Assembly: GCF_905475465.1 (NCBI RefSeq) | Contig: NC_062248.1 | Coordinates: 1,674,001-1,738,000 of the forward strand | Direction: 5' to 3' | Length of the DNA stretch: 64,000 bases | Origin: Pieris napi | Lineage: Eukaryota > Arthropoda > Insecta > Lepidoptera > Pieridae | Shown here: in pieces, positions 58,801 through 60,950 of the stretch | How the letters are laid out: the number at the start of each line of letters is the position of its first letter | Position numbering within the stretch: the stretch's first letter is position 1 | The notes under the pieces: model-generated | The model's database searches: none | What the model was told of the DNA's origin: nothing | What the model saw: the letters and a program-made list of their open reading frames with translations, nothing else | Program-made: the position numbers and the translations under genes

Positions 58801-59181
58801 ATCTTATTGGAAATTGTTTATCAAAAGAGCAAAATCCTAAATTGTGTGGTTTTATTGAGTAACCCTAAGTTTTGTTAAGGCAAATTAGATATTTTTAGTC
58901 ATGGTCCCACTTCCTGGTACATACTAATTCGTCAATATAATTGAAATTTAAAGTATTGTAGATGGTAAATATTAACAAGGGAATGATAGTTGAAAAATCC
59001 AATAAAACCCGGTAAGGAAAGGCCATCATACTAAATGCTAAAAATTGTAAAAAATAAAGGCGCTGAAGTTTAAGTTACTTAAAACAAAAAATACATAAGC
59101 CTCATTAAATGATGCACTGATAACTTACTCATTTTCGGTGACAATCGGAGTGTAATTATACTTGTACTGTCGGCTATTCAT
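13611..59181 (-). CDS. SLC17-family transporter (sialin-like), eleven coding exons
   Basis: A major-facilitator anion transporter of 502 residues assembled from eleven minus-strand exons. Every junction is GT-AG and every split codon joins correctly. The family moves organic anions (sialic acid, glutamate, urate) or phosphate, driven by proton or sodium gradients, at lysosomal, synaptic-vesicle or plasma membranes. Signatures: RVNLSVAVVAM in TM1 (the Arg matches sialin R57), the glycosylation sequon NGT at 74-76, VEGLFEGVTYP with both sialin-type TM4 glutamates, HAIWSRWAPSDER, PTFMQDVFKF, GFSVNHLDIAP and TAEQWRIVFF. The length matches sialin (495). The last 45 residues form a polar cytosolic tail. 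The substrate cannot be read from sequence; insect members are often labelled phosphate cotransporters without proof. Intron 1 is about 33.8 kb, the other nine 0.5-1.8 kb, all transposon-rich. Confidence 0.95.
14694..15109. repeat. MITE family B copy 1 (AGAGTCTGGCTAATGAAAGA ends)
   Basis: Inverted ends AGAGTCTGGCTAATGAAAGA and TCTTTCATTAGCCAGACTCT. It lies in the last intron of the SLC17 gene and interrupts the decayed exon copy described separately. A second, opposite copy is at 22441-23213. Confidence 0.8.
15105..15160 (-). pseudogene. Decayed duplicate of SLC17 exon 11 start and its acceptor
   Basis: Read on the minus strand, about 50 bases match the real intron end plus exon start at 13800-13855. 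Both have CGCCATCTATTGAC, an AATTT-rich stretch, TTCAG or TCCAG, then ACTG..(A)AACAAT. The copy reads T-V-K-Q-stop where the real exon reads T-A-E-Q-W. It begins only about 15 bases past the donor of exon 10. A MITE (14694-15109) sits just inside it. Weak further likeness to exon 11 appears beyond that MITE, near 14600. Confidence 0.6.
15173..15293 (-). CDS. SLC17 exon 10 (residues 395-435)
   Basis: Encodes VNHLDIAPPHASVLMGLSN and LPGIVSPPLAGSIVTDK, the most conserved segment of the C-terminal half. Donor GTAAAC, acceptor TTTCAG. Confidence 0.95.
15359..15877. repeat. Possible MITE with GTAGAATTCTGACA ends
   Basis: GTAGAATTCTGACA at the left and TGTCAGAATTCTAC at the right are exact inverses about 500 bases apart. 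The interior shows no coding sequence. Confidence 0.5.
15986..16324 (+). mobile_element. Non-autonomous Helitron, family 1 copy 1
   Basis: Starts TCTATATATT, ends GCGAAACGGCTAG before T. Body blocks GGTCTTCGTTTGAGGCTCAA and TTCGATGCGAAATTTTTCC are shared with copies at 18788-19176 and 50834-51222. TC...CTAG ends without target duplication fit Helitrons. No Rep/helicase gene, so it needs another copy to move. Confidence 0.85.
16786..16889 (-). CDS. SLC17 exon 9 (residues 361-394)
   Basis: Encodes TIFMVAAAYATNILGC and GLGGFAWSGF; the last codon is split with exon 10 to give Ser. Confidence 0.95.
17147..17350 (+). mobile_element. CR1-like LINE 3' end inserted in a Helitron
   Basis: Encodes LWNRLPEGLPSEIRPP, then after a shift KKRVYSSLKGRQRTH and a stop, the typical C-terminus of CR1-type reverse transcriptases, then a short 3' UTR and an A-rich tail. 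It is 5' truncated. The family differs from the other CR1-like pieces. Confidence 0.75.
17602..17862 (-). repeat. tRNA-derived SINE
   Basis: Minus strand: tRNA-like head with A box TTGGTCTAGTGGTTAGTAC and B box GGGTTCGATCCCC, then a unique body and an A-rich 3' tail. The body tail recurs at 49788-49925. It is inserted in the family 2 Helitron. A functional tRNA gene is unlikely because the acceptor stem does not pair. Confidence 0.8.
18069..18241 (-). CDS. SLC17 exon 8 (residues 303-360)
   Basis: Encodes VFKFETSQTGWLSAVPYLAM and the following loop and helix to FNCGAFLAQ. Acceptor TTGCAG, donor GTAATT. Confidence 0.95.
18525..18650 (+). repeat. SINE fragment, 3' half
   Basis: Shares GGCTGATCACCTACTCGCCT, GAAACAGATACAGAATCTGA and AAAAAGGTTGTAGCGC with the full SINE copies. 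5' truncated, A-rich end. Confidence 0.75.
18788..19176 (+). mobile_element. Non-autonomous Helitron, family 1 copy 2
   Basis: Same TC start, body and CGCGAAACGGCTAG end as the copy at 15986. Its 3' end lies 35 bases from the donor-side edge of SLC17 exon 7, very close to the splice site. Confidence 0.87.
19212..19368 (-). CDS. SLC17 exon 7 (residues 251-302)
   Basis: Encodes DSRGTQAVEGSKIRHPW and a helix to LLTFLPTFMQ. The last base begins the Asp codon completed by exon 8. Confidence 0.95.
19488..19745 (-). mobile_element. Helitron 3' part, family 3
   Basis: In reverse: CTAGCTGACCCGG end, AGGGGTTGATCGTAGAGGGG, then GGGTTTGAAAGATAGATAGT. The same blocks occur at 22566-22881, 29264-29440 and 31297-31716. 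5' truncated. Confidence 0.75.
19899..19999 (-). CDS. SLC17 exon 6 (residues 217-250)
   Basis: Encodes GIMGLVYTTIWWLVV, a transmembrane helix, then KESPEKDPHITAAELKYIQ, the start of the central cytosolic loop typical of SLC17. Confidence 0.95.
20125..20417 (-). repeat. tRNA-related SINE, full-length copy
   Basis: Minus strand: head TGTTGGCCTAGTGGCTTCAA, B box GGTTCGATCCCCGG, body with TGCACCAATGGACTTTC and AACATCGTGAGGAAACC, end GGTTGTAGCACCAC. At least seven relatives lie in the window. Confidence 0.85.
20440..20700 (-). mobile_element. CR1-like LINE 3' end with RT C-terminus
   Basis: Minus strand encodes MWNQLPTEVFPNQLDLGSF then KKRAYQFLKGRQR, the C-terminus of a LINE reverse transcriptase, followed by the common 3' UTR. 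5' truncated and decayed; one frame break upstream. Confidence 0.8.
20908..21082 (-). CDS. SLC17 exon 5 (residues 159-216)
   Basis: Encodes GVTYPCIHAIWSRWAPSDER and FSGSYVGTVVSMPIC. The His and WAPSDER segment are family hallmarks of TM4 and the loop after it. Confidence 0.96.
21157..21389. repeat. MITE family A copy 2
   Basis: Ends GAAGTTATACTTCTTTTGGC and GCCAAAGAAGTATAACTAC, interior shorter than copy 1 at 11838. The shared GATGCGCGCGCACCG block confirms the family. Confidence 0.75.
22246..22360 (-). CDS. SLC17 exon 4 (residues 120-158)
   Basis: Encodes MFAIGVGATSLLTLF, PPLAHTSTALLIAVR and VVEGLFE. The first base completes Arg120 from exon 3. Confidence 0.95.
22441..23213. repeat. MITE family B copy 2, split by a Helitron
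   Basis: Opposite orientation to the copy at 14694. Ends AGTCTGGCTAATGAAAGAAG and TTATTAGTCAGACTCT. The two halves rejoin into a copy-1-like interior if 22566-22881 is left out. Confidence 0.8.
22566..22881 (-). mobile_element. Helitron, family 3, nested in a MITE
   Basis: Reverse orientation: CTAGCTGACCGGGC end, body with GAGAATCGGTCGAGCCGTTT, and TC at the far end (22880-22881). It carries a run of 19 G at 22648-22666 where sister copies have only short G runs. Confidence 0.82.
23340..23840 (-). mobile_element. RTE-like LINE 3' end
   Basis: Minus strand encodes pieces of an endonuclease/reverse-transcriptase C-terminus: WAGHVTRMSSRKWTKRVTQ, then PGKRWKGRPLDRWEDDLKR and AGKNWHSIAQDRQQWASLEE. 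A stop breaks it once. The 3' end near 23340 is an AAT microsatellite, as in RTE elements. Confidence 0.75.
24148..24266 (-). CDS. SLC17 exon 3 (residues 81-119)
   Basis: Encodes APEFDWSSQTKGLVLSSFF and YGYIVTQLPGGWLAAKIGGN, TM2 with its loop. Donor is AG|GTTCGT; an upstream GT would break the frame with exon 4. Confidence 0.93.
24333..24850 (+). repeat. Long direct repeat, copy 1
   Basis: About 500 bases nearly identical to 42076-42583, from TTACTTCTTACTACTTACTT to AGCACTGCGAGGCGTGCAAT. No coding sequence, no inverted ends seen. Class unknown. Confidence 0.85.
25171..25357 (-). CDS. SLC17 exon 2 (residues 18-80)
   Basis: Encodes EILREYNNETSWRFWRKRR, then TM1 with FFNVYALRVNLSVAVVAM, and the lumenal loop with the NGT sequon. 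The first base completes Glu18 from exon 1. Confidence 0.95.
25600..25942 (+). mobile_element. Helitron 3' part, family 4
   Basis: Ends AACGTCTGTCGGGTCCGCTAG, as does 43000-43154 (there GGGTCCACTAG). They share GTTTAGATTCACAAATCAGC and ATGGCGCTGCAGT. A tRNA-like piece (A box around 25806, B box GGGTTCGAATCCC) is embedded. Confidence 0.7.
26047..26287 (+). repeat. Dispersed repeat with GAAACGTCGG core, copy 1
   Basis: Inverted ends AACACTTTTTTAACGGATTT and AAATCCGTTAAAAAAGTGTT. Core CACGCTGTAAAGCACGCG then GAAACGTCGG. Other copies: 28612-28826 and 33363-33478 (reverse), 32927-33137 and 40860-41046 (forward). Confidence 0.8.
26865..27145 (+). repeat. tRNA-related SINE copy
   Basis: GCTTCAGCGTGCGACTCTCA, B box GGTTCGATCCTCGG, then body and GAGGTTGTAGCACCACTGAT end, as in the copy at 20125. 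Confidence 0.82.
27476..27665 (+). repeat. Dispersed 3'-end repeat (TTGGCGATTAAAA family)
   Basis: Blocks TTGGCGATTAAAA, GAGTGGCGGAAAGTTTCTTG, CTACGCCCTTGACTTG and a GAATAAAGAT tail. The family recurs at 31905-32060, 35640-36040, 48050-48290, 51420-51710, 56600-56965 and 57748-57880. Probably the 3' end of a LINE. Confidence 0.7.
28077..28586. repeat. TAA-flanked MITE, CGCCCGAACCCA ends
   Basis: Left CGCCCGAACCCAATAA, right TTAATGGGTTCGGACG, flanked on both sides by TAA (28074-28076 and 28587-28589). A 3-bp TWA duplication fits PIF/Harbinger. 510 bp, no coding sequence. Confidence 0.75.
28612..28826 (-). repeat. GAAACGTCGG repeat, copy 2
   Basis: Reverse copy, starting AACTTTTTTGACCGGATTGA, with the core at about 28690-28725. 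It lies only 25 bases from the preceding MITE. Confidence 0.78.
28942..28975. repeat. Perfect 15-bp hairpin, 4-base loop
   Basis: AAACACTGGGCATAA at 28942-28956, loop GATT, then the exact inverse at 28961-28975. No T-run after it and no link to a gene end. Confidence 0.85.
29264..29440 (+). mobile_element. Helitron 5' part, family 3
   Basis: TCTAATATAAAAAAATCTCG start, then CCGAAACGGCTCGACCGATT and CAAAGCCCTAAGTGATAAGG. The 3' half is missing or too decayed to see. Confidence 0.7.
29441..30480. other. Intron 1 stretch, no feature recognised
   Basis: AT-rich, read on both strands; no exon-like frame and no repeat end that I can match elsewhere in the window. Confidence 0.45.
30480..30735 (+). 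mobile_element. CR1-like LINE 3' end, A-tailed
   Basis: Decayed copy with CCGAACCAATTCGATTTAGG, AAAAGGCCGGCAACGCACTT and an A12 tail near 30738-30750. Same family as 20440, opposite orientation. Confidence 0.75.
31297..31716 (+). mobile_element. Helitron, family 3, near full-length
   Basis: TC start (TCTAATATATAAAATTCTCG), CCGAAACGGTTCGACCGATT, CAAACCCCTAAGTGATAATG, and an end AAACGAAGTTCGCGGGCGCA with GATAG in place of CTAG. Confidence 0.8.
31905..32060 (-). repeat. TTGGCGATTAAAA-family 3' fragment
   Basis: Decayed reverse copy starting AAAGTCAAATCATTTATTTC, then GAAGAATTGGCAAGAAACTC. Part of the family described at 27476. Confidence 0.55.
32201..32619 (+). mobile_element. Helitron, family 5, forward copy
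   Basis: TC start TCTATATATATAAAAATGAA, body ACATGAAAACGGCTTGACCG and AGGGGAGGGGTTCCGGGAAG, end GATGTTCGCCAGGCCAGCTAG. Paired with an inverted copy at 37206-37624. Confidence 0.87.
32927..33137 (+). repeat. GAAACGTCGG repeat, copy 3
   Basis: Forward copy with CCAACTCCGGGGAAATAAAT, core at about 33030-33061 and the TTCAATCCGGTCAAAATAGTG end. Confidence 0.78.
33363..33478 (-). repeat. GAAACGTCGG repeat, copy 4, truncated
   Basis: Reverse copy that stops abruptly after GCGTGCGTGGTCA at 33476, where a different repeat begins. Confidence 0.75.
33480..33860. repeat. LINE-related fragment shared with 56935-57180
   Basis: From TTACATTCTCGTGGGAACAA to GAAATGTGGACTTGGCTACA it matches 56940-57175 almost base for base. 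No intact frame; the two copies share orientation. Confidence 0.65.
33974..34198 (-). mobile_element. Helitron remnant, family 6
   Basis: Reverse CTAG-type end CTAGCAAACTCGGCTAACTC near 33974, then GGAAATCGGTTCGTGCGTTC. The ORFs across it are not conserved proteins. Confidence 0.55.
34860..35015 (+). repeat. SINE fragment, decayed
   Basis: TGGTTCAGTGGTTTAGTCG, B box GGTTCGAACCCCGG, AAACCGACATGCGTTAGACC, related to the copy at 26865. 3' part missing. Confidence 0.65.
35215..35585 (+). mobile_element. CR1-like LINE 3' end
   Basis: Longer forward copy: GGACGTCGAGGCAGAATACG, CCACAACTGAGCG, TGGAACCATCTGCCCACTAA, then GACCGGCAACACACTCGCC and the 3' UTR to CCCCCTGTTCTAT. Frame broken. Confidence 0.78.
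35640..36040 (+). repeat. TTGGCGATTAAAA-family 3' end, long copy
   Basis: From TTGTTCCCACGAGAATTTAA through CACCATGCCTCCTGCTGATA and GAGTGGCGGAGAGTTTATTG to ATGAATAAATGATTTTTGAC. The longest clear copy, showing that 33590 and 56900-type pieces belong to the same element. Confidence 0.75.
36369..36698. repeat. Foldback element, arms of about 125 bp
   Basis: GTATATGTCACCGTAAAATT at the left matches the inverse of the right end near 36678-36698. Homology runs to CTACCGAATAATAATACGTT at the inner end, with a spacer of about 90 bases. Arms contain the palindrome TCTCGCGAGA. Confidence 0.87.
37206..37624 (-). mobile_element. Helitron, family 5, inverted copy
   Basis: Reverse complement of 32201-32619 over its whole length, from CTAGCTGGCCTGGCGAACAT to TTTCATTTTTATATATATGA. 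Confidence 0.87.
37625..38389. other. Intron 1 stretch, little recognised
   Basis: AT-rich. A Helitron-like end in reverse (CTAGATGACCCGG near 38180) is the only hint of a repeat. Confidence 0.4.
38390..38680 (-). repeat. tRNA-related SINE, full-length copy
   Basis: Minus strand: GTTGGGCCTAGAAGCTTCAG head, GGTTCGATTTTCG B box (weakened), body, then GGTTGTAGCGCCATTGATTT and an ATTT tail. Confidence 0.8.
39834..40274. repeat. MITE with ends of about 90 bp
   Basis: AGCTGGATATATACGGTAGT at the left, inverse of ACTACCGAATATATCCAGCT at the right. Inward the arms keep matching through GGGCTGATC, AAAGCA and GAACCTAAT to GCTGTTTTGCTG. Confidence 0.83.
40860..41046 (+). repeat. GAAACGTCGG repeat, copy 5
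   Basis: Forward copy from AATACAGATAATGCAACTTT to CATAACTTTAATCCGG, with the core at about 40938-40974. Confidence 0.78.
41047..42075. other. Intron 1 stretch, no feature recognised
   Basis: AT-rich with no coding frame; no matching repeat ends found in the window. Confidence 0.45.
42076..42583 (+). repeat. Long direct repeat, copy 2
   Basis: Same orientation as 24333-24850, differing by a few bases and a short deletion near 42180. Sequence after AGGCGTGCAATAAA diverges from copy 1. Confidence 0.85.
42893..42947 (+). repeat. Short tandem repeat GAAAGAAGTAAAGAAACC
   Basis: Two full units of the 18-base repeat and a degenerate third. Purine-only strand. Confidence 0.8.
42990..43154 (+). mobile_element. 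Helitron 3' part, family 4 copy 2
   Basis: GGACCGATTTTGATGAAATT, GTTTAGATTCACAAATCAGC, then GTCTGTCGGGTCCACTAG. Shorter than the copy at 25600 because it lacks the tRNA-like insert. Confidence 0.7.
43287..44957 (+). mobile_element. hAT DNA transposon, degenerate
   Basis: Ends TAGGGCATCGA and TCGATGCCCTA are inverses, and the 8-bp target duplication GATAACAC flanks it exactly (43279-43286, 44958-44965). Subterminal blocks repeat CCCGGGTTTTC-type motifs. Transposase remains lie inside. 1671 bp, too short for a full transposase. Confidence 0.9.
43680..44290 (+). pseudogene. hAT transposase remnant
   Basis: A frame from about 43684 reads TDIVFTDDDWRNKDEVQKIL then VVEALCRRDATLLTADVSL and KRYAKKILTQATLQYLTNP, the middle of a BED/hAT-type transposase. 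A stop ends it near 44026. A later frame has LLTTVRVGIALFENGG, resembling the start of the hAT dimerisation domain, without the PTSVE signature. The catalytic core is missing. It is not a host gene, since it lies wholly inside the transposon. Confidence 0.7.
44958..45489. other. Intron 1 stretch with a decayed SINE hint
   Basis: A weak reverse SINE match at about 45325-45440 (GTAGGTGATCAACTTTCTGT). Otherwise nothing recognised. Confidence 0.4.
45490..45605 (-). mobile_element. CR1-like LINE 3' end
   Basis: GGAGGCTCACCTGATGTTAA to GAGTGCGTTGCCGGCCTTTC, the 3' UTR part only. Confidence 0.75.
46345..46648. repeat. Imperfect inverted repeat, ATTAGTGC motifs
   Basis: GATTAGTGCGAGTGCAAGTG and TTAGTGCAGGTG at the left face AATCACCTGCACTAAT-type blocks at the right, with more copies in between. 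Probably a decayed MITE. Confidence 0.55.
46678..46709. repeat. Perfect 14-bp hairpin, 4-base loop
   Basis: ATGCCCTCCAATAG at 46678-46691, loop GCCG, exact inverse 46696-46709. Confidence 0.85.
46710..47424. other. Intron 1 stretch, mostly unrecognised
   Basis: Only a 40-base CR1-like scrap near 47332-47366 (GGTTCATCTGATGTTAAGTG) is identifiable. Confidence 0.4.
47425..47727 (+). repeat. tRNA-related SINE with internal inverted copy
   Basis: AGCTTCAGTGTGCGACTCTC, B box GGTTCGATCCCCGG, body and TTGTTGTAGCGCCACTGATT end. Inside, 47543-47575 is a 14-bp hairpin absent from sister copies. Confidence 0.83.
48050..48290 (-). repeat. TTGGCGATTAAAA-family 3' end
   Basis: Reverse copy: CATTTATTCATTCAGGTAAC, ACTGCCAGTTCTCAAATCAA, TCCGCCACTCTTTTTAATCG. 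Confidence 0.75.
48785..48880 (-). mobile_element. CR1-like LINE 3' scrap
   Basis: GTCTCACCTGATGTTAATTA, CGCAAGTGCGTTGCCGGACT. Only about 95 bases. Confidence 0.7.
48881..49787. other. Intron 1 stretch with a decayed SINE
   Basis: A weak reverse SINE at about 49240-49430 (CCAATGGCGCTAATAACCCA). The rest shows nothing. Confidence 0.4.
49788..49925 (+). repeat. SINE 3' part, same family as 17602
   Basis: GGGTGTTTAAATATGTATTT to GGTGTGAATTGTCTTTAAAA, matching the body of the 17602-17862 SINE in opposite orientation; A-rich tail. tRNA-like head missing. Confidence 0.75.
49926..50833. other. Intron 1 stretch, no feature recognised
   Basis: AT-rich; no exon-like frame, no matched repeats. Confidence 0.4.
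50834..51222 (+). mobile_element. Non-autonomous Helitron, family 1 copy 3
   Basis: TCTATATATATATAATGAAA start, CGGGCGCGAAACGGCTAG end. Slightly longer than copy 1, with the CCTTCATTTTTTTATTGCTG stretch that copy 2 also has. Confidence 0.87.
51420..51710 (+). repeat. TTGGCGATTAAAA-family 3' end
   Basis: Forward copy with ACTTAAGATGTCATGTGGAA, TTGGCGATTAAAAAGAGTGG and a CGAATAAATGATTTTTGATT end. Confidence 0.77.
51811..52264. repeat. Pogo/mariner-like MITE with TA duplication
   Basis: Left CAGTGTTAACTCGATGTAAC and right inverse CAGTGTAAACTCTATATAAC, with TA on both outer sides (51809-51810, 52265-52266). The ends resemble Tigger/pogo elements. Confidence 0.72.
52265..53046. other. Intron 1 stretch with a second pogo-like remnant
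   Basis: About 52470-52670 has GTCGTAAAAACCGATAGTCG and CGATGTCGTCGTAAACGGTT, reminiscent of pogo-like ends. The rest is AT-rich with nothing recognised. Confidence 0.4.
53047..54057 (-). mobile_element. PIF/Harbinger transposon, internally deleted
   Basis: Inverted ends rich in GGCCAC/GTGGCC: GGGTCCCCGCACATGGGCC at the left, and CTGTCGCCGCACACGGGCC reading in from the right. TAA flanks both sides (53044-53046 and 54058-54060), the Harbinger 3-bp duplication. Transposase pieces are inside on the minus strand. 1011 bp. Confidence 0.9.
53372..53894 (-). pseudogene. Harbinger transposase, N- and C-terminal parts joined by deletion
   Basis: The minus strand begins MDSDEEGLIALLLI, then an in-frame stop, then RRRRRR and YWIHRKTLN, the usual N-terminus of Harbinger nucleases. 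It then switches at about 53720 to DEAFGLSENMMRPY and FNYRLSRARHCIECTFGVLA, ending with CCILHNFIRKRDGYNF, the last part of the DDE_4 nuclease domain. The central catalytic section with the first two Asp residues is missing. The C-terminal frame alone is open for 114 residues (53372-53716). It is a dead transposase, not a host gene. Confidence 0.85.
54640..54990 (-). mobile_element. CR1-like LINE 3' end
   Basis: GAAGGCTTACCTGATGTTAA to GTGCGTTGCCGGCCTTTTAA. Minus strand reads NQLPTEVFPNQFDLGLF and further upstream DVRRSTTEHFLRQFLP in another frame. One of the longest copies. Confidence 0.8.
55398..55562. repeat. Foldback MITE, about 165 bp
   Basis: Arms of about 50 bases: AAGGCCGATTTACATTATCT and onward to GTGCTTTAG, exact inverse at the right. 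TA (or TTTA) on both sides. Confidence 0.87.
56011..56526. repeat. TAA-flanked MITE, AGCCGAATTTACATTACG ends
   Basis: Left AGCCGAATTTACATTACGAA, right inverse. TAA at 56008-56010 and 56527-56529. Inner CACTAGTTTCGT motifs repeat as GACACGAAACTAGTGTCGCG. Confidence 0.83.
56600..57180 (-). repeat. LINE 3' region, TTGGCGATTAAAA family, long copy
   Basis: Reverse copy with TTTATTCACGTAGGTAACAC, GAACGGAAGAGAAGAACTGG, a run of about 18 T, CAGCAGGAGGCATGGTGAAA, then the segment shared with 33590-33855. Together these define an element of at least 550 bases. Confidence 0.72.
57336..57755 (-). pseudogene. LINE reverse transcriptase C-terminus
   Basis: The minus strand stays open for 131 residues: VQKRAIRAICGLSPRESVR, LHILTLASQYIYENILYVRK, NYSTRNKDKI and an end NEYLNDPSAWI. 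This is the region after the RT palm in LINEs of arthropods (thumb/C-terminal part). It is cut at the 5' side, where a different repeat begins near 57748. It is not a host gene. Confidence 0.78.
57880..59128. other. Intron 1 beginning, AT-rich
   Basis: Sequence just downstream of exon 1 in transcription order. No repeat or exon recognised; very AT-rich around 58380-58750. It may hold intronic regulatory sites, but none is visible. Confidence 0.45.
59129..59181 (-). CDS. SLC17 exon 1 (residues 1-17, start codon)
   Basis: ATG at 59181-59179 encodes MNSRQYKYNYTPIVTEN plus two bases GA, then donor GTAAGT. With the first base of exon 2 the split codon gives Glu, joining ...VTENE-EILREY. The perfect phase match and the lack of any other candidate between here and 25357 support it. 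Confidence 0.85.
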
Positions 59182-59557
59182 TGCAACACAACACTACTTT
59201 GAGATTATTTCCAATACAGATATATAACTACCATTTTTCTTTTAACAATACACTAATTTAAATGTAAAATGTTTTCAAATTTCAACACATAAGCTGTTTT
59301 GGTTTTCATAACAGATATTTGTCAGTTGTCAGTTGTCACTAATGGGGAATTCTTATTCGAAGCTGTCAGCCTCAAATTCAGTCAATAGTCAAATTATCTA
59401 CATTTTCCTCAGATTAAGACATTTTCAAACAGGGGATTTAGTCATGATGCCTCAACAGTAGTGTATGTAGAAAATCGAAAACTAAATTTGTATGAAAATT
59501 TGTCGACACAAACTGTCATTTTCAGAAACCCCTAGAACTTGATTCCTATAACAGTAA
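59182..59557 (-). promoter_or_regulatory. SLC17 5' UTR and likely core promoter
   Basis: Between the start codon and a MITE only 376 bases remain. A minus-strand TATATA lies around 59221-59226, about 40 bases from the ATG, too close to be a clear TATA box. No firm initiator identified. Confidence 0.35.
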
Positions 59558-60116
59558 GGCCCTTTCTCCACTGCTCCGGTCCGACGTCGGATACCGGAAT
59601 GAGTCATGAGAAATATTTTGGAAGGCCGGATTGCGCTTCTCCACTATATCCGACCCGACAATAATCGATACTTGTGTATTTATCATGCAATACTTATATT
59701 AACTGAAACCCATTTACTTTATTTTATTAATAAAACGTTCTAAATTCTAAATATTTTATTGCCCTGGCTAGTTTATTACTTTTTTATATTGTCTATCTTG
59801 AAATATAAAATCTACTTAATAAATAGTTCACTAATACTATGGTATAAAAATATAAATAAATAGTAACATAATTTGGTTTGGTCCATGTTATGCAGATTTT
59901 TTCAAATTCAAGAAACTATAAATAAACCTGTGAATAATAATTTATAACCTCTTGGATATACTTGGACCGATAAAACACAGCGTTCCGATCTAGCAAGTTA
60001 GCGGATCGTTAAAAACCGGATGCCGGAGTAGTGGAGAAGCACGTAAGTACTGTTGTGAGTTTCTAAATCGGATCGGTAATTAACGTTTGCCGGACCGGAG
60101 CAGTGGAGAAACGGCC
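59558..60116. repeat. TAA-flanked MITE, GGCC..TTTCTCCACTG ends
   Basis: GGCCCTTTCTCCACTGCTCC at the left and its inverse (GGAGCAGTGGAGAAACGGCC) at the right, TAA on both sides (59555-59557, 60117-60119). A second inner pair (GCGCTTCTCCACTA / TAGTGGAGAAGCACG) suggests layered ends. It sits in the SLC17 upstream region. Confidence 0.85.
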
Positions 60117-60617
60117 TAATAGATACCGGTAAATATTAATTTTCTTCTTCAATTAAGGATTATTGGACATAGAAATTTTACTAATACTAATGAACATTTC
60201 TTCTATATTTCGTTAAAAAATCTATTCCTGCTATTATATTAGAGTTTTCTACATACAGTGGTGCTAATATAATTAGAAAAACTTCTAATGAATAAAGAAA
60301 GTATAACTTCAAAGTTCAAAGTACAAAATACAAATGATCGTAAAAAATATACACATTCAATTATTAATAATTATGCAATAATATAGCCACTGAATTAAAA
60401 AATCATTAAATGCATAAAATACAAAAATGAGTTTTGACATGTAGGAGTTTATTTTCTGTTACTGGCCACTTGGACGCCTAATTAGAAACATTTTATAAAA
60501 GCATCCATATCTGGCTCGTTACATTTCTTTCTTGGCTTTTTCTATTATTTTGGCGGTAATTCAAAATTTTATCTATATATATATATTTATTTATTTTATT
60601 CAAAATGGGCAAAAATA

Positions 60618-60950
60618 AAAATAGTAGATCATAAGTGGGCGTACAGAAGAGTAGCTGAGCATCTAAATTGTTTTGTTAAGAACGTTTTTAATGCAATTGA
60701 TCATTATAAAACACATGGAACTGTTGAAACTGTTCTAAGAAAGGTTCGGCCAAGAAAAACCTCTCTCAGAGAAGATACGCCAATCGTTCGTGTTGCTAAG
60801 AGAGACCCAAGTAGAGGCAACCAGATTAAAATGAAGTATTTTCGCCTGATTACCGGAGAATCATCAGGTATGAAATTGATTGAATCAATGCCACGTCGTT
60901 CCGGTGATTTTATTGAAAATGAGGAATATGCCACAAAATATAAATTATAA
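60618..60950 (+). pseudogene. Tc1-type transposase remnant, ends joined
   Basis: A plus-strand frame reads YRRVAEHLNCFVKNVFNAID, HGTVETVLRKVRPRKTSLRE and IVRVAKRDPSRGNQIK, the helix-turn-helix DNA-binding part of Tc1 transposases. After about 15 residues it continues SSGMKLIESMPRRSGDFIEN and EEYATKYKL-stop, the C-terminus of the same family. The DDE catalytic core between them is missing, with the frame kept. It is a deletion derivative, not a host gene. Confidence 0.8.
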
